From: a virus
DNA length: 37,240 nucleotides
Strand: one strand, 5' to 3'
IMG/VR virus record: IMGVR_UViG_3300031232_000011
Coordinates: 1 to 37,240 of that record
Part shown: in pieces, positions 14,865 through 23,060 of the stretch
How the letters are laid out: the number at the start of each line of letters is the position of its first letter
Numbering within the stretch: position 1 is the stretch's first letter
Notes under the pieces: generated by a model
What the model saw: the letters and a program-made list of their open reading frames with translations, nothing else
Database searches by the model: none
What the model was told of the DNA's origin: nothing
Program-made: the position numbers and the translations under genes

Positions 14865-15288
14865 GCGCGCCGCGCCAGGGCCGCGATCGAGGCGATAGAG
14901 GATTTCCAGGTCATACTGGTAGCGCCTGTCAAAGGGTCAGCCGCTTTTTTTATTCTTCGTGCGAAAAAAAGGTGAGGGACGCCGCCACCGTAGCCGAAGG
15001 CCCGGGGCCGAAGAGATTCCTTACCCCGGGGGTCCGGGTAGCGGTGGTAGCGGTGGAGGTGCCCTCGCCGCCTTTTATTAGAGCACTACCACTATGATAA
15101 AACTCCTCAACTGGTATACCCGCCACATCCCACCACTACCCTACGATTTCCAATATTTGTGTATCAACCTCTTAGGAGGGTATAGGTGACAGAAAAAAGG
15201 GTATAGGTGGGTATAGGTGCCCGGGACGAAAACGCGCAAACGCGGGTCCGCAGGCCCGAATCGGGGCTAGGATGGAGCTAGGAAGCCG
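14865..15288. other. Non-coding region between replication and packaging modules (late promoter / cos / origin candidate)
   Basis: No plausible gene is seen. The stretch contains TTTGACA on the minus strand (14933-14927); an A/T-tract inverted repeat (CTTTTTTT 14944-14951, AAAAAAAG 14964-14971, with TTCGTGCGAA inside); a 9-bp tandem repeat GGTAGCGGT (15037-15054); and three GGGTATAGGTG repeats (15178-15219). GpA-type phages carry cos upstream of the small terminase gene, so cos is expected here. I cannot define the nick site. Confidence 0.5.
15178..15219 (+). repeat. Three helically phased GGGTATAGGTG direct repeats
   Basis: Exact copies begin at 15178, 15199 and 15209, i.e. 21 and 10 bp apart (two turns and one turn). 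A related GGTATACCC lies nearby at 15112-15120. They could be small-terminase binding sites (cosB-like), iterons of a replication origin, or a regulator's sites. Position upstream of the small terminase gene favours the first; closeness to primase/helicase genes favours the second. Confidence 0.7.
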
Positions 15289-15309
15289 CCGGCACGGGCA
15301 CCGTGCCGG
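15289..15309 (-). terminator. Perfect hairpin after the helicase gene
   Basis: CCGGCACGG-GCA-CCGTGCCGG: a 9-bp perfect stem with a 3-nt loop, 40 bp beyond the stop at 15349 of the last replication gene. There is no T-tract on the minus strand, so if it stops transcription it may do so weakly or with Rho. Confidence 0.5.
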
Positions 15310-15348
15310 GCACCGATACCCCTTGGGGGCAGCCGGCGGCAGACCGCG

Positions 15349-17094
15349 TCAATTGCCAGTCTCGGGGGGCGCGGGGGCGACTGGCGCCACTACTGCCGGC
15401 GGCGGCGCCGGTAGAATTTCAACCTGGTAGCGTCGGTGCCGGTTGCGGCCGCGCTTGCCGAAGCGCACGCGGCGCCCGTCCTTGATCGTGTAGATCTGCG
15501 CGTTCATGTCCGTTCCAAACACCCTCCCAAGTGCACTCGAAGTCTTAGAACCGCACTCGTACCAATCCTCAGAGCCGTCCTCGGCCTCGCCGCGCGCCAT
15601 CTTGCCGTCGGTGAACTTCCACGCGAAGCACTCATTCCGCCGGCAGATATCGACCAGCACCTGGAACGTGAATTCGTGCAGCAGTTTTCCGGCCGGCATC
15701 GCTTTGGCCAATTCGTCGACGAGCTCGAGCGCGTCGAGTTGCTCGGGATTGGTGGACTCCTCATCCTTCGGCCGCTGCAGCGGATCGACAAAGCCGGCCG
15801 CCGTCACGATCCCGCCGATCAGATCGCTCCATTCCTCAAACCCCGCGATCCGGCGCCAGGTCCTGGCCTGCGCCGCCCGTCCCTTGTCCCAACCCCGCAC
15901 GAGTGCCCACAGGGCACTCAGTAAATCCCCGCGCACGGCCGGCTTCGCCAGCCACTGCGGCGTGAAGATGCGGGTGAATGTCCTCGCCTGCGGATCTGCC
16001 TCCTCCGTGTGCAGCGAGCACAGGAGGCACCGCTCGGCGAGATCCGGGGAGGTCGTCAGGTTATTGCCTGTGATGATCACCATCGTCCCTTTCGGCGCGT
16101 CGAAGGTCTTGCTATTGCTGCCGAAAACTCGGCCGGTCCAGATCGGGGTGGTCATGAAACTCTCGAGCAGATTGCTTTTCAAATGCCCCGTGAGGTTGTC
16201 GAAAAACAGATACGGCAATCCCTGCAGGGCGGTCGCATCAAGGAGCTTTTTCGTTTCTTCCTGGCTGGATAGTGTCTGCCCCTTCGCCAGGCCGTAGCAC
16301 GCGGTAATGCCAAATTGCGCGACCAGCGATTTGCCAGATCGCACCTTGTTCGATTTGTAGAGAAAGCCCATGCGCGCCGCGGTGACTTCCTGTAGGCCGA
16401 ACACAAAGAGCGCCACCATTTCCGCGACCGCCACCGCCAGCGATCGCTCGTCAACGAATGGAAACTCTTTCAAGTAATCGCGCAGCATCGCCGCGCCCTC
16501 TTCTGGCAGGAGCTTCTCGTTGATGCGAACCTCGCTGGCGAGGGTGTAGGTCTGTGAGAGCTCGTCGTAGCCTGGTTTCAGCAATTCAATCTGCCCGGCG
16601 GCCCTGACCACGGGCAGTGGTGCAGAATTCACCCGTGCGATTTGTCGCAGTGAATGCATAAATTTGTCCGCCGCGAGCGTACCGTTCGCGCAATCCCGCG
16701 GCATCGTTGCGGGATCGTGCTCGGTTTGACCTTCGCCGGTCGCACGATTGTTCACCACGAATCGGCTGCGACAGGTCACGCAATAATCCTCGAGCAAGGT
16801 CCTGAAGCGATCGGCCGTGACGACATCGAGGCCGCCGTCCTCGGGGTTGACCGTCACCGGGACTTTGTCGCGCCGGTACACCGGCGCCTCCACCAGGAGT
16901 TGGCCCGCCTCGCGGGCAAAGGCCGAGAGCTGCCGGCCACTGCCGGGCAGATCGAGCCAGGGCACACTGCTCTTGCCGTCCTCGCCCTCACCATCCTTGA
17001 GCACGCGCAACCCCGCGGCACCAGCCGCGTCCAAGACTTCCTTGCCCACATTCTTGAGCGCGAACTTATTGGCGGCATCCGATTGCTTGCTCAT
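15349..17094 (-). CDS. Replicative helicase-like AAA+ ATPase (SF3-like)
   Basis: 581 residues. A CVTC...C cysteine set (residues 105-135) lies in the N-terminal part. The ATPase core has Walker A SNKVRSGKS (Ser253-Gly-Lys-Ser256; the first Gly of the consensus is missing), Walker B YLFFDN (295-300), sensor-1 IITGNN (340-345) and an arginine (Arg355) in DLAERCL. This order fits helicases encoded beside phage primases. The Thr/Pro-rich C-terminus looks disordered. Its ATG overlaps the primase stop (ATGA), so both are made together, last in the early operon. It would unwind the origin and fork for phage replication. Confidence 0.8.
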   Translation of the reverse strand: MSKQSDAANKFALKNVGKEVLDAAGAAGLRVLKDGEGEDGKSSVPWLDLPGSGRQLSAFAREAGQLLVEAPVYRRDKVPVTVNPEDGGLDVVTADRFRTLLEDYCVTCRSRFVVNNRATGEGQTEHDPATMPRDCANGTLAADKFMHSLRQIARVNSAPLPVVRAAGQIELLKPGYDELSQTYTLASEVRINEKLLPEEGAAMLRDYLKEFPFVDERSLAVAVAEMVALFVFGLQEVTAARMGFLYKSNKVRSGKSLVAQFGITACYGLAKGQTLSSQEETKKLLDATALQGLPYLFFDNLTGHLKSNLLESFMTTPIWTGRVFGSNSKTFDAPKGTMVIITGNNLTTSPDLAERCLLCSLHTEEADPQARTFTRIFTPQWLAKPAVRGDLLSALWALVRGWDKGRAAQARTWRRIAGFEEWSDLIGGIVTAAGFVDPLQRPKDEESTNPEQLDALELVDELAKAMPAGKLLHEFTFQVLVDICRRNECFAWKFTDGKMARGEAEDGSEDWYECGSKTSSALGRVFGTDMNAQIYTIKDGRRVRFGKRGRNRHRRYQVEILPAPPPAVVAPVAPAPPETGN

Positions 17095-18332
17095 GCGTCG
17101 ACGCGTTGGAGGTTGATCGCGGCTTCGCGACAGCGGCCGCTGACGGGCGCGTAGTAGTCCAACCCCGCCAGGAGCGTGGCCCCGCCCTCCTCGTCCGCGT
17201 CACTGATGCCGAGCGCCGCTAGGTCCAGCCAGGTCTTCTCGACGTCGCGTAGCGCCGGCAGCTCGCAGATCGGTCGACCATCGGAGCCCGGTTGGAGGTA
17301 GAGGAGCTTCTGTAATTTGGGCTTCGCGTAACGCTGGAACCGATCATCGTCGCCCCATTTCCCTTCTCGAAAACATCCAGGCAAACGCGACAACCGCACT
17401 CCCGACCACGTGCCCCGATCGGCGCCGAGCATGAGCCCCGCCATGAGGAAGGGCATCATGGCCGCCTTCTCTGCATCCCACTCACGCTTGGTCCGGCAGT
17501 CGACGCGCACGAGCGCATGGATCGAGCGGCCGCCGCTGGTGTAGAGCGCCTCGATCTTGAGTGGCACCTGGACGATGAAGCCGAGCCAGTCGCGCGGCGG
17601 CGCCTTGTCGGACTCGAGCAGCATGTAACGAAACGCCCGCACGCTTTCCTCCGACCTGCGACTCAACTTTGGTTCGCCCGTTTTTTTGTCGACCGATCGC
17701 GGATTCGGGTGGTACTCGCCGTCGACCGGCTGCGGCAGAAACCATACCCCTTCCTTCGCGCTCGTGGGCAAGGCCTCCGCCGGCCAACAGGCGTCGCCCT
17801 GGCTCATCTGGTCAGTGAAAATCAGGATGTTTTCCCCCGGTGGATACAGCGCGGACAAGAACCCGGCGGCCGTCACACCGGCCGGGTCCGTGGCCGAGCG
17901 GTTCGCCAGCCACAGCAGATCCGCGACGCGTCGCCAGGGCAACGCCAGGTCGGCCAGTTTCTGGGCGTCGTACTGCACCTGCTTTTTGCGCTCAGTCTCA
18001 GGCAGCAGCCCCATGGCCTTGCGCTGCGGGCCCGCCGGCGTGATCCCGATATCCTCGAGTAGGTAGCCGCGGCCGCCCGCGCTGGGGAGGCCGTCGACGC
18101 TGTTCAATTTATGATTTATCTCGGACGCCGACCACGGCGGATCGCAACGCTGGCTATATTCTTCTACCAGGGGCCGCGCGCTATCCGCCGAAAAGCCGAA
18201 ACCGTGCAAGAGGGTCCGCACCACGTTGAACAGCGCCGTGTGTCCGCCCGACCCGCTGACTGCTGGCGGCATCAAGGCGAGATAGCGCCGCGCCCGCTCT
18301 TCCACGGGGATTCTGGGATACTGGGTGGCCAT
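17091..18332 (-). CDS. Archaeo-eukaryotic-type primase with N-terminal PriCT-like domain
   Basis: 413 residues. Residues 12-80 (ARRYLALMPPAVSGSGG ... CDPPWSASEINHKL) match the PriCT-1-like helical domain found with phage/plasmid primases. The catalytic part shows motif I LLESD (238-242), the Ser-x-His motif GGRSIHALV (His272) and RLPG (316-319), as in AEP-fold phage primases. It would make RNA or DNA primers at the fork. It lies between the family X polymerase-like gene (9-nt gap) and the helicase (ATGA overlap). The helicase domain is on a separate polypeptide, unlike P4-type fusions. Confidence 0.78.
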   Translation of the reverse strand: MATQYPRIPVEERARRYLALMPPAVSGSGGHTALFNVVRTLLHGFGFSADSARPLVEEYSQRCDPPWSASEINHKLNSVDGLPSAGGRGYLLEDIGITPAGPQRKAMGLLPETERKKQVQYDAQKLADLALPWRRVADLLWLANRSATDPAGVTAAGFLSALYPPGENILIFTDQMSQGDACWPAEALPTSAKEGVWFLPQPVDGEYHPNPRSVDKKTGEPKLSRRSEESVRAFRYMLLESDKAPPRDWLGFIVQVPLKIEALYTSGGRSIHALVRVDCRTKREWDAEKAAMMPFLMAGLMLGADRGTWSGVRLSRLPGCFREGKWGDDDRFQRYAKPKLQKLLYLQPGSDGRPICELPALRDVEKTWLDLAALGISDADEEGGATLLAGLDYYAPVSGRCREAAINLQRVDA

Positions 18333-18341
18333 GGCTATGGT

Positions 18342-18944
18342 TCACCGGCGCTCCTGGGGCGTGCGATAGGGCAGCCCGACGAAATCGAAAACATCCGCTT
18401 CGCTCCCGACGCGGTGGCACATCGCGCCCGTGTAGTTGCGATCGCAACTGACCCGCGAGAATCCCGACCCGTAGGGATGCCATTTCCAGCCGCGGGCCTG
18501 CGCGGCCTGGGCGATAGCGATATTGCTGAGCGCGCCGCCGGTCCGACAAACGAGGTAGTTGTACCAATTATCCTGGGTCGCCGCGAACAGGTCCACGGGA
18601 ATTCCGCTCGGCAAATGCACCATGAGTTTGTTTTTCTCGCCGAAGGCTTCGGCGCCCTTGATGTTCTTGCGGCGCCCCAGGACACCTCGTTGCTCCAGGG
18701 CGGCGATGGCGCGATCCGCCAGATTGACCGGAACCGCGTGCGGCAGCAACTCCAACGGATCCAGCTCCTCAACCACGAGCGGAATATAGAGGAGCTCAAT
18801 ATCCCCCACATGCGGCTTGTGCCGTCGCACGCTGCCGGCGACCTCGATCCGCGCGGCGGCCTCGGCCGCCAGCAACGCCACGCGGATCTCGTCGGCGACG
18901 GCCGCCGCCTGCTCCCAAGGCCAACGTTGTTTTTCTGTGCTCAC
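18342..18944 (-). CDS. DNA polymerase family X-like nucleotidyltransferase
   Basis: 200 residues from a GTG at 18944, 4 nt after the preceding stop; an ATG at 19022 would overlap the previous gene by 74 bp and is less likely. Palm motifs of Pol beta-type enzymes are present: GSVRR (37-41), GDIELLYIP (Asp48 and Glu50 where Pol beta has two Asp), and PVDLF (Asp118). A thumb-like region follows (NYLVCRTGGALSNIAIAQAA, GWKWHPYGSGF), ending EADVFDFVGLPYRTP, the usual family X C-terminus. The 8-kDa and PHP domains are absent. It may fill gaps or repair phage DNA; activity with the Glu variant is not certain. Confidence 0.8.
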   Translation of the reverse strand: MSTEKQRWPWEQAAAVADEIRVALLAAEAAARIEVAGSVRRHKPHVGDIELLYIPLVVEELDPLELLPHAVPVNLADRAIAALEQRGVLGRRKNIKGAEAFGEKNKLMVHLPSGIPVDLFAATQDNWYNYLVCRTGGALSNIAIAQAAQARGWKWHPYGSGFSRVSCDRNYTGAMCHRVGSEADVFDFVGLPYRTPQERR

Positions 18945-18948
18945 GGAT

Positions 18949-19458
18949 TTATGCAGTAGTCGCGGAGTCTGCCCGGCGGAGCCATCCGGCGCGCGTGTCG
19001 CCAAGGCGTTCGTCCATCTCATCCTCCGTTTCAGGATGAAGGTGCATGTCGTTCACGAGCCGGTCATACACGCCGCGCCACCAAGTGCGGACACGCTGAT
19101 CAGGATGCTTGTATCCGACGACCTCCACGGCATGCATTAGGTGCAGCTGGAAGTGATGCGGGATCGCGTCCAATGAGCGCAGGTAGTCCGCCACGATGGC
19201 GTTCATTCCCTCTTCCCAATCGACGTCGAGCGTATGTTTCAGCGATGGTCCGGTGAACGAGCCGCCATTGGCGTCCCACGGATCGGTCAGCACCTTGCCG
19301 TCGAGCGCCGAGAGCAGGAGACACCGGCGATACCAGCGCAGGAGCATTTTGCATCCTGCGTATTTCGGGAGTCCGTCAGGGCCTCGCACTGCAGTGAGCA
19401 GCACGGTTTGCTGCATCATCGGCAGCGAGTGTGTCCATTCTTGAGTTACGTTTTTCAT
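18949..19458 (-). CDS. Conserved-type phage protein of unknown function
   Basis: 169 residues from the ATG at 19458, chosen because it overlaps the previous stop in an ATGA. Begins MKNVTQEWTHSLPMMQQTVL. Features: RGPDGLPKY, MLLRWYRRC, and HPDQRVRTWWRGVYDRLVND. The segment MMQQTVLL-RGPDG recalls hypothetical proteins seen in other phage replication regions. Soluble, no membrane segment. Function unknown. Confidence 0.65.
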   Translation of the reverse strand: MKNVTQEWTHSLPMMQQTVLLTAVRGPDGLPKYAGCKMLLRWYRRCLLLSALDGKVLTDPWDANGGSFTGPSLKHTLDVDWEEGMNAIVADYLRSLDAIPHHFQLHLMHAVEVVGYKHPDQRVRTWWRGVYDRLVNDMHLHPETEDEMDERLGDTRAGWLRRADSATTA

Positions 19459-19700
19459 GGCGAAGGTTGCTGATCCCGAGCGTTGGGCAAAGCAGTCGCG
19501 GTCATTCGCTTGGTCGCGCAAGGCCAGCATAAACGCAGCATCTCTCGACCGTTTTCCCTCCACAGCAGCAGCGGGACCGCCTCCTCGCCGTCTTCGTCGA
19601 GAATTTTATCCAGGAATTGCCGGCAGCCCGCGCAGCGCTCCTCGCGCTCGTGCCAGAACTCTTCCGGAATGCCCGCGAGGTCGATTTGCAGCCCGCTCAT
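19455..19700 (-). CDS. Small zinc-ribbon-like protein
   Basis: 81 residues from the ATG at 19700, which forms an ATGA with the previous stop. Two CxxC pairs, CAGC (near residue 20) and CWPC (near residue 60), separated by an acidic linker, suggest one zinc site. Coupled at both ends. Function unknown; possibly nucleic-acid binding. Confidence 0.65.
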   Translation of the reverse strand: MSGLQIDLAGIPEEFWHEREERCAGCRQFLDKILDEDGEEAVPLLLWRENGREMLRLCWPCATKRMTATALPNARDQQPSP

Positions 19701-20056
19701 GGCACCCCCTTCGTCTTCCAGTCGATAAAAAGTTTCTCCTGCTCGCGCTGCCACCAGCGCCTTCGCCAGCCGCGAAAGCCAGGAACAGGATTCTCAATCG
19801 TGACCGCTACCGCGCCAGCCTCGCGGCAAATGCACCAGCGTTCGTCCTTCAGTCTCATTAATCGGGTGACCGGGGCATAGCCCCGCAGCAAGGCATGCGC
19901 TACAATGTATAGACGGTCCCCTGGCTCGATGTCGGGCCGCGCTCCGCCCATAAAGAATCCCCATTCCGTTCCTGTCGGGGGATCCCCCACGGCATCGCCC
20001 TCGGCGATCCATTCTTTCCAAAACCACTTGGGGACTGTTACCACGAGGTCGCTCAT
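19697..20056 (-). CDS. Conserved-type small phage protein, possible PUA/ASCH-like fold
   Basis: 119 residues beginning MSDLVVTVPKWFWKEWIAEG. The arrangement of short aromatic blocks (GTEWGFFMGG, PGDRLYIVAHALLRGYAPV, WCICREAGAVAVTI, PGFRGWRRRWW) recalls PUA/ASCH-like proteins in phage early regions. This is pattern recognition only; a search is needed. It starts 1 nt after the previous stop and ends in an ATGA overlap. Confidence 0.6.
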   Translation of the reverse strand: MSDLVVTVPKWFWKEWIAEGDAVGDPPTGTEWGFFMGGARPDIEPGDRLYIVAHALLRGYAPVTRLMRLKDERWCICREAGAVAVTIENPVPGFRGWRRRWWQREQEKLFIDWKTKGVP

Positions 20057-20057
20057 A

Positions 20058-20390
20058 TCAATTCATCGGGGTTGAATGTTGCGCGAGGAACTGTTTGGCC
20101 GCCTGCACGGCCGTCGCCACCTCACCGCAAATGATTTTCGCCGGCTCGCCGGGCTTCATTTCCTCGCGGCGATAAATCAGCAGCACGAAGTCGAGCTGCG
20201 GCGGAATCGTCTGCCGGCAGAAAGCCCGTAACTCGGCGAGCCCTCGGTCTTGAGCGTTCCCCGCGTAACCCGGGCTGCAGGCGCTGCAGAGGTCCTCCTC
20301 CACCCAATGGCAGGGCGCGCCCGTGCGTTCGATGCAGCCGCGGCAATCGCCGTCGGTGCAGCCGCAGACCCGGCAGGTGCGCACGCTCAT
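20058..20390 (-). CDS. Small zinc-finger protein
   Basis: 110 residues from the ATG at 20390 (ATGA overlap with the previous gene). CRVCGCTDGDCRGC followed by GAPCHWVEEDLCSAC gives at least seven Cys and a His, a compact zinc-binding motif that is common in small phage proteins. The C-terminal half is helical (DRGLAELRAFCRQ). Probably nucleic-acid or protein binding. Confidence 0.7.
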   Translation of the reverse strand: MSVRTCRVCGCTDGDCRGCIERTGAPCHWVEEDLCSACSPGYAGNAQDRGLAELRAFCRQTIPPQLDFVLLIYRREEMKPGEPAKIICGEVATAVQAAKQFLAQHSTPMN

Positions 20391-20410
20391 ACGGCATTCC
20401 CCCTTTCTGA
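20387..20410 (-). repeat. Junction cassette copy 2 (RBS + SERGNAV + ATGA)
   Basis: Read on the minus strand this 24-bp block encodes SERGNAV-stop, carries a GAAAGGGGG ribosome-binding site, and supplies the ATG of the next gene. It matches 20677-20700 with a single difference. It is a duplicated translational-coupling module flanking the 97-residue gene. Confidence 0.85.
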
Positions 20411-20680
20411 GAGTGCTTCCAAGCAGTGGTCGATCACCCGAATGTCGATTTCGGCAGATACTATTTGGCCGCGAGCTTTCATGATTGCCGACTCTGCTTG
20501 GAGTCTCTTGAATTTGAGCCGCTGGATTTCGTCCTCCACGGAACTGCCGGCCAAAGTCGCACCGATCCTCATCCCTCCTTTTTCTCGCACGCTGCCTGGA
20601 CTCGATGCGTCGAGGCATCGGCCGAGTTCCGCGCACCGCACCTCTGTCACGCAGGCTCGGCAGTTTGGATATGCTTTCAT
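20387..20680 (-). CDS. Small coiled-coil protein with N-terminal cysteines
   Basis: 97 residues beginning MKAYPNCRACVTEVRCAELG (several Cys), then a helix VEDEIQRLKFKRLQAESAIM and an acidic tail. It is flanked on both sides by nearly identical 24-bp junction cassettes, so it may have been inserted as a unit. Function unknown. Confidence 0.6.
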   Translation of the reverse strand: MKAYPNCRACVTEVRCAELGRCLDASSPGSVREKGGMRIGATLAGSSVEDEIQRLKFKRLQAESAIMKARGQIVSAEIDIRVIDHCLEALSERGNAV

Positions 20681-20700
20681 ACCGCATTCCCCCTTTCTGA
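20677..20700 (-). repeat. Junction cassette copy 1 (RBS + SERGNAV + ATGA)
   Basis: The first copy of the cassette at 20387-20410, at the end of the J-domain gene and the start of the 97-residue gene. Confidence 0.85.
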
Positions 20701-21243
20701 TTTGGCCTCGGCAAACGCCCGGTTGATCGCGGCCATGGATTCGTGCGCGCCGCCGGCGTCCGGATGATATAATCGCGCCTTGTCCTTAAACGCGGCCGTG
20801 ATCGCCGTCAGCGACGCCGCCCGATCTACGCCGAGCACTGTCCACCAGTCTTCGTCCCCGGCGCCCGTCCAGGGCAGCGCCAGGTAGCCGGCAAACGCCC
20901 GCTCGATGCTGCCCACGCCCCAGCGCTCCTGCAGCCGCAGCGATTCGACATGCTTGGAAATCGCCCAGAGGTTGTCCTCAACCCGGTCCCACTTGTCACA
21001 AGGCAGAGCGTACGGCCGGGCCCGGAGCTGAAAATAAACGCAAACGCCTTTGTCCTTCGGCTTGGAGCCGAGCGTTACGTTGCTGCTGATCACGAGCTGG
21101 GTGCATTTCGTCAGCTCGAGCTGCCTTTGCACTTCCTCGACGGCCGCAAATACGGTGCGCTCGGCAAACGCCGATCGCAATTGCGCGGCCGCGCGCGGCC
21201 AGCCTGGTGGCCAGCTCAAGGGGTAAGCGCTATGCGCGCTCAT
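20677..21243 (-). CDS. J-domain (DnaJ-like) phage protein
   Basis: 188 residues from the ATG at 21243 (ATGA with the ParB-like gene). Residues 1-125 are a region seen with phage J-proteins (CDKWDRVEDNLWAISKHVES, ERWGVGSIERAFAGY). Residues about 132-180 form a compact J domain: DEDWWTVLGVD, a helix, the HPD motif (160-162) and GGAHESMAAINRAFAEA. HPD is needed to stimulate DnaK, so it may recruit host Hsp70 to the replication complex, as known for other phage/plasmid systems. That role is inference. Confidence 0.8.
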   Translation of the reverse strand: MSAHSAYPLSWPPGWPRAAAQLRSAFAERTVFAAVEEVQRQLELTKCTQLVISSNVTLGSKPKDKGVCVYFQLRARPYALPCDKWDRVEDNLWAISKHVESLRLQERWGVGSIERAFAGYLALPWTGAGDEDWWTVLGVDRAASLTAITAAFKDKARLYHPDAGGAHESMAAINRAFAEAKSERGNAV

Positions 21244-23060
21244 TGCGGCCACCTCTTTCCACCCGTTGCCCGCGGGGCTCTCTTTTTCGCCCGCTTGCCT
21301 GGCTTCCGCTTCATGCTGCCTGTGACGGCCGCCACCGCCTTGGCTGCCGCGCCTGGCTTGCGGCTGACCCGCTTCTTGTCTTTGCGGATTTTGCTGAGGC
21401 TCGGCGCTGGCGCTGCGGCGGTGGGGATGAGATTTTCATTCGTCTTTGCCCAGGCAGTGAATTCTGCGAGCCCTGGCGCGTCGACTCCCCGCCAGCGCAT
21501 CGCGTCGGCGAAAAACAGCAGCGGCACCAGCACTGCTCGCTCCGCTTCGGACTGCTTTTTGAACCACGCTCGAATTACGTGATGCCAACCCTTCGCCGCA
21601 TGTCCCGGGAGCTTCAGCCAACGGCCAAGGAAGGCCGCTCCTTCGCTTTGCAGCCGCTCCAAGGCGACGATTTCTAACCCCTGCCAGAGCCCCGCGTCCC
21701 GCTGCCCATCGATCTTCGTCCGTAACGCGGCGCGCAGATCGTCGAGGCGGTTAAAGGCCGCGGCTTGCCGTTTCTGGGCCGCGGCTTTTTCTTCGCGGAT
21801 ACGTTTGGTATCAGGTGCTGCGGTGGCCGGCTGCCGCCCGTTTTTGCCGCGGAAGATCGGTTCGCCGATCTTTTCTGCGCCGGCGATGATCAGATCCCGG
21901 GAAGCAACTTCTACCGCCGCGCCGGCTTGGTCCATCGCCAGGCAAACTTCCACCTGCAGTCTCTTTTCTTTCAAGGCCGAGACGAGTTCGCGCCAGGTGG
22001 GAGCATTTTTCACGGCCGGCTTGAGCAAGTGCGCGTCTGGGGGGCCATCCAGGGCGACGTAGGGCGAATCGTAGCTGGTGATTCCTCGTGACGCATGCTC
22101 CGGAAATACCTGGCGCGATTCGGCGGCGGTGAGCACGCGCGCCCCCTGCTCTTTCGCCACGGCGGCCGCGCGGTCGAACGCAGCCTGCGCTTTTGCGACA
22201 TAGCACGCGGGCCGGGTGCAGATATCGCCCCGCTGCACATCGCCGAACAGCTCCTTGTTGTTGCCGGTGCGATACGGGCACAGAGAACAGGGCGCGTGAG
22301 GCGCAAACTGCGCCAGGTGCGCGACGAGCGTGGCATCTTCCTCGTCAAACGGCGCGCCCTTCAACTCCCGCATAAAATTCGCCCGCACATAATCCTGGGC
22401 CTCGCGCTTCGTCATCGCCTCGCCGTCATGGCCCTTGATGATTTGCTTCGCGGCGTCGGCCCGCTGCTCCCGATCGGGAATACGCGTGATATACGCCGCC
22501 GTCGTCGCGCCGAGCCGCCCCGCCTGCAGCGCTTTTTGGGCGAAGGGCGGCAAGTCCAGCAATTCCATGCGCCGGTACACGTAGGCTTCGGCCTTGCCGA
22601 GGGATTCGCCGAGCGAGGCGGCCGTGTGGCGGCGCGAGCCGTCGTCGTTTTCGTAGGCGAGCTGCCGCCGAAAAGCCGCGCCTTCCTCGAGCGGCGTCAG
22701 CTGGTTGCGCGCGAGCTGCTCGGCAAGGTTGAGTTCCACGAGCTCGGGATCGGTCAGCTCTTTGATGCGCGCCGGCAACTCCGCCAGGGGGATTTCTTTG
22801 GCCGCGCGCCAGCGGCATTCCCCGCTGACGATTTCATAGGCCGGCGTCCAATCGCCCTGGGGGCGGGCCGCTTCGAGTTGCGAGGGCGTGCTGGTGCCCG
22901 CGCACCAGGCCGGACGGACGAGGAGGTTTTCCAGCACGCCATTTTTTCTGATGTTGGCCCGCAGATCGGCGATGTACGTCCCATCGAAATGCTGGCGCGG
23001 ATTAAGTTTGCTCGGCGCAAACAGCGCGAGCGGGAGGAGCACGGTGTCGGCTAGTTGCAT
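21240..23060 (-). CDS. ParB-like protein with cysteine cluster
   Basis: 606 residues. The N-terminal ParB/Sulfiredoxin-type domain has NPRQHFD, then IVSGECRWRAAKEIPL (about 78-93; the GERRWRA box) and NLAEQLARNQLTPLEEG (111-127). A helix-turn-helix-like section follows (SLGESLGKAEAYVYRRMELL). Cys258, Cys261, Cys281 and Cys286 look like a metal site. The C-terminal third is basic (KIRKDKKRVSRKPGAAAK). No ParA is present, so partition is not its obvious role; it may bind or nick DNA at the origin. Good site AAAAGGG, 7 nt before the ATG. Confidence 0.8.
   Translation of the reverse strand: MQLADTVLLPLALFAPSKLNPRQHFDGTYIADLRANIRKNGVLENLLVRPAWCAGTSTPSQLEAARPQGDWTPAYEIVSGECRWRAAKEIPLAELPARIKELTDPELVELNLAEQLARNQLTPLEEGAAFRRQLAYENDDGSRRHTAASLGESLGKAEAYVYRRMELLDLPPFAQKALQAGRLGATTAAYITRIPDREQRADAAKQIIKGHDGEAMTKREAQDYVRANFMRELKGAPFDEEDATLVAHLAQFAPHAPCSLCPYRTGNNKELFGDVQRGDICTRPACYVAKAQAAFDRAAAVAKEQGARVLTAAESRQVFPEHASRGITSYDSPYVALDGPPDAHLLKPAVKNAPTWRELVSALKEKRLQVEVCLAMDQAGAAVEVASRDLIIAGAEKIGEPIFRGKNGRQPATAAPDTKRIREEKAAAQKRQAAAFNRLDDLRAALRTKIDGQRDAGLWQGLEIVALERLQSEGAAFLGRWLKLPGHAAKGWHHVIRAWFKKQSEAERAVLVPLLFFADAMRWRGVDAPGLAEFTAWAKTNENLIPTAAAPAPSLSKIRKDKKRVSRKPGAAAKAVAAVTGSMKRKPGKRAKKRAPRATGGKRWPQ

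Noticed and set aside
14675-14932. Minus-strand 85-codon frame spanning the tandem palindromes
   Set aside because: It would translate the operator palindromes themselves; no ribosome-binding site and no conserved character.
14904-14932. Sigma70 promoter with TTGACA at 14932-14927
   Set aside because: The -35-like box is perfect but no acceptable -10 lies 16-18 bp away on the minus strand (CTGGAA); kept only as a motif occurrence.
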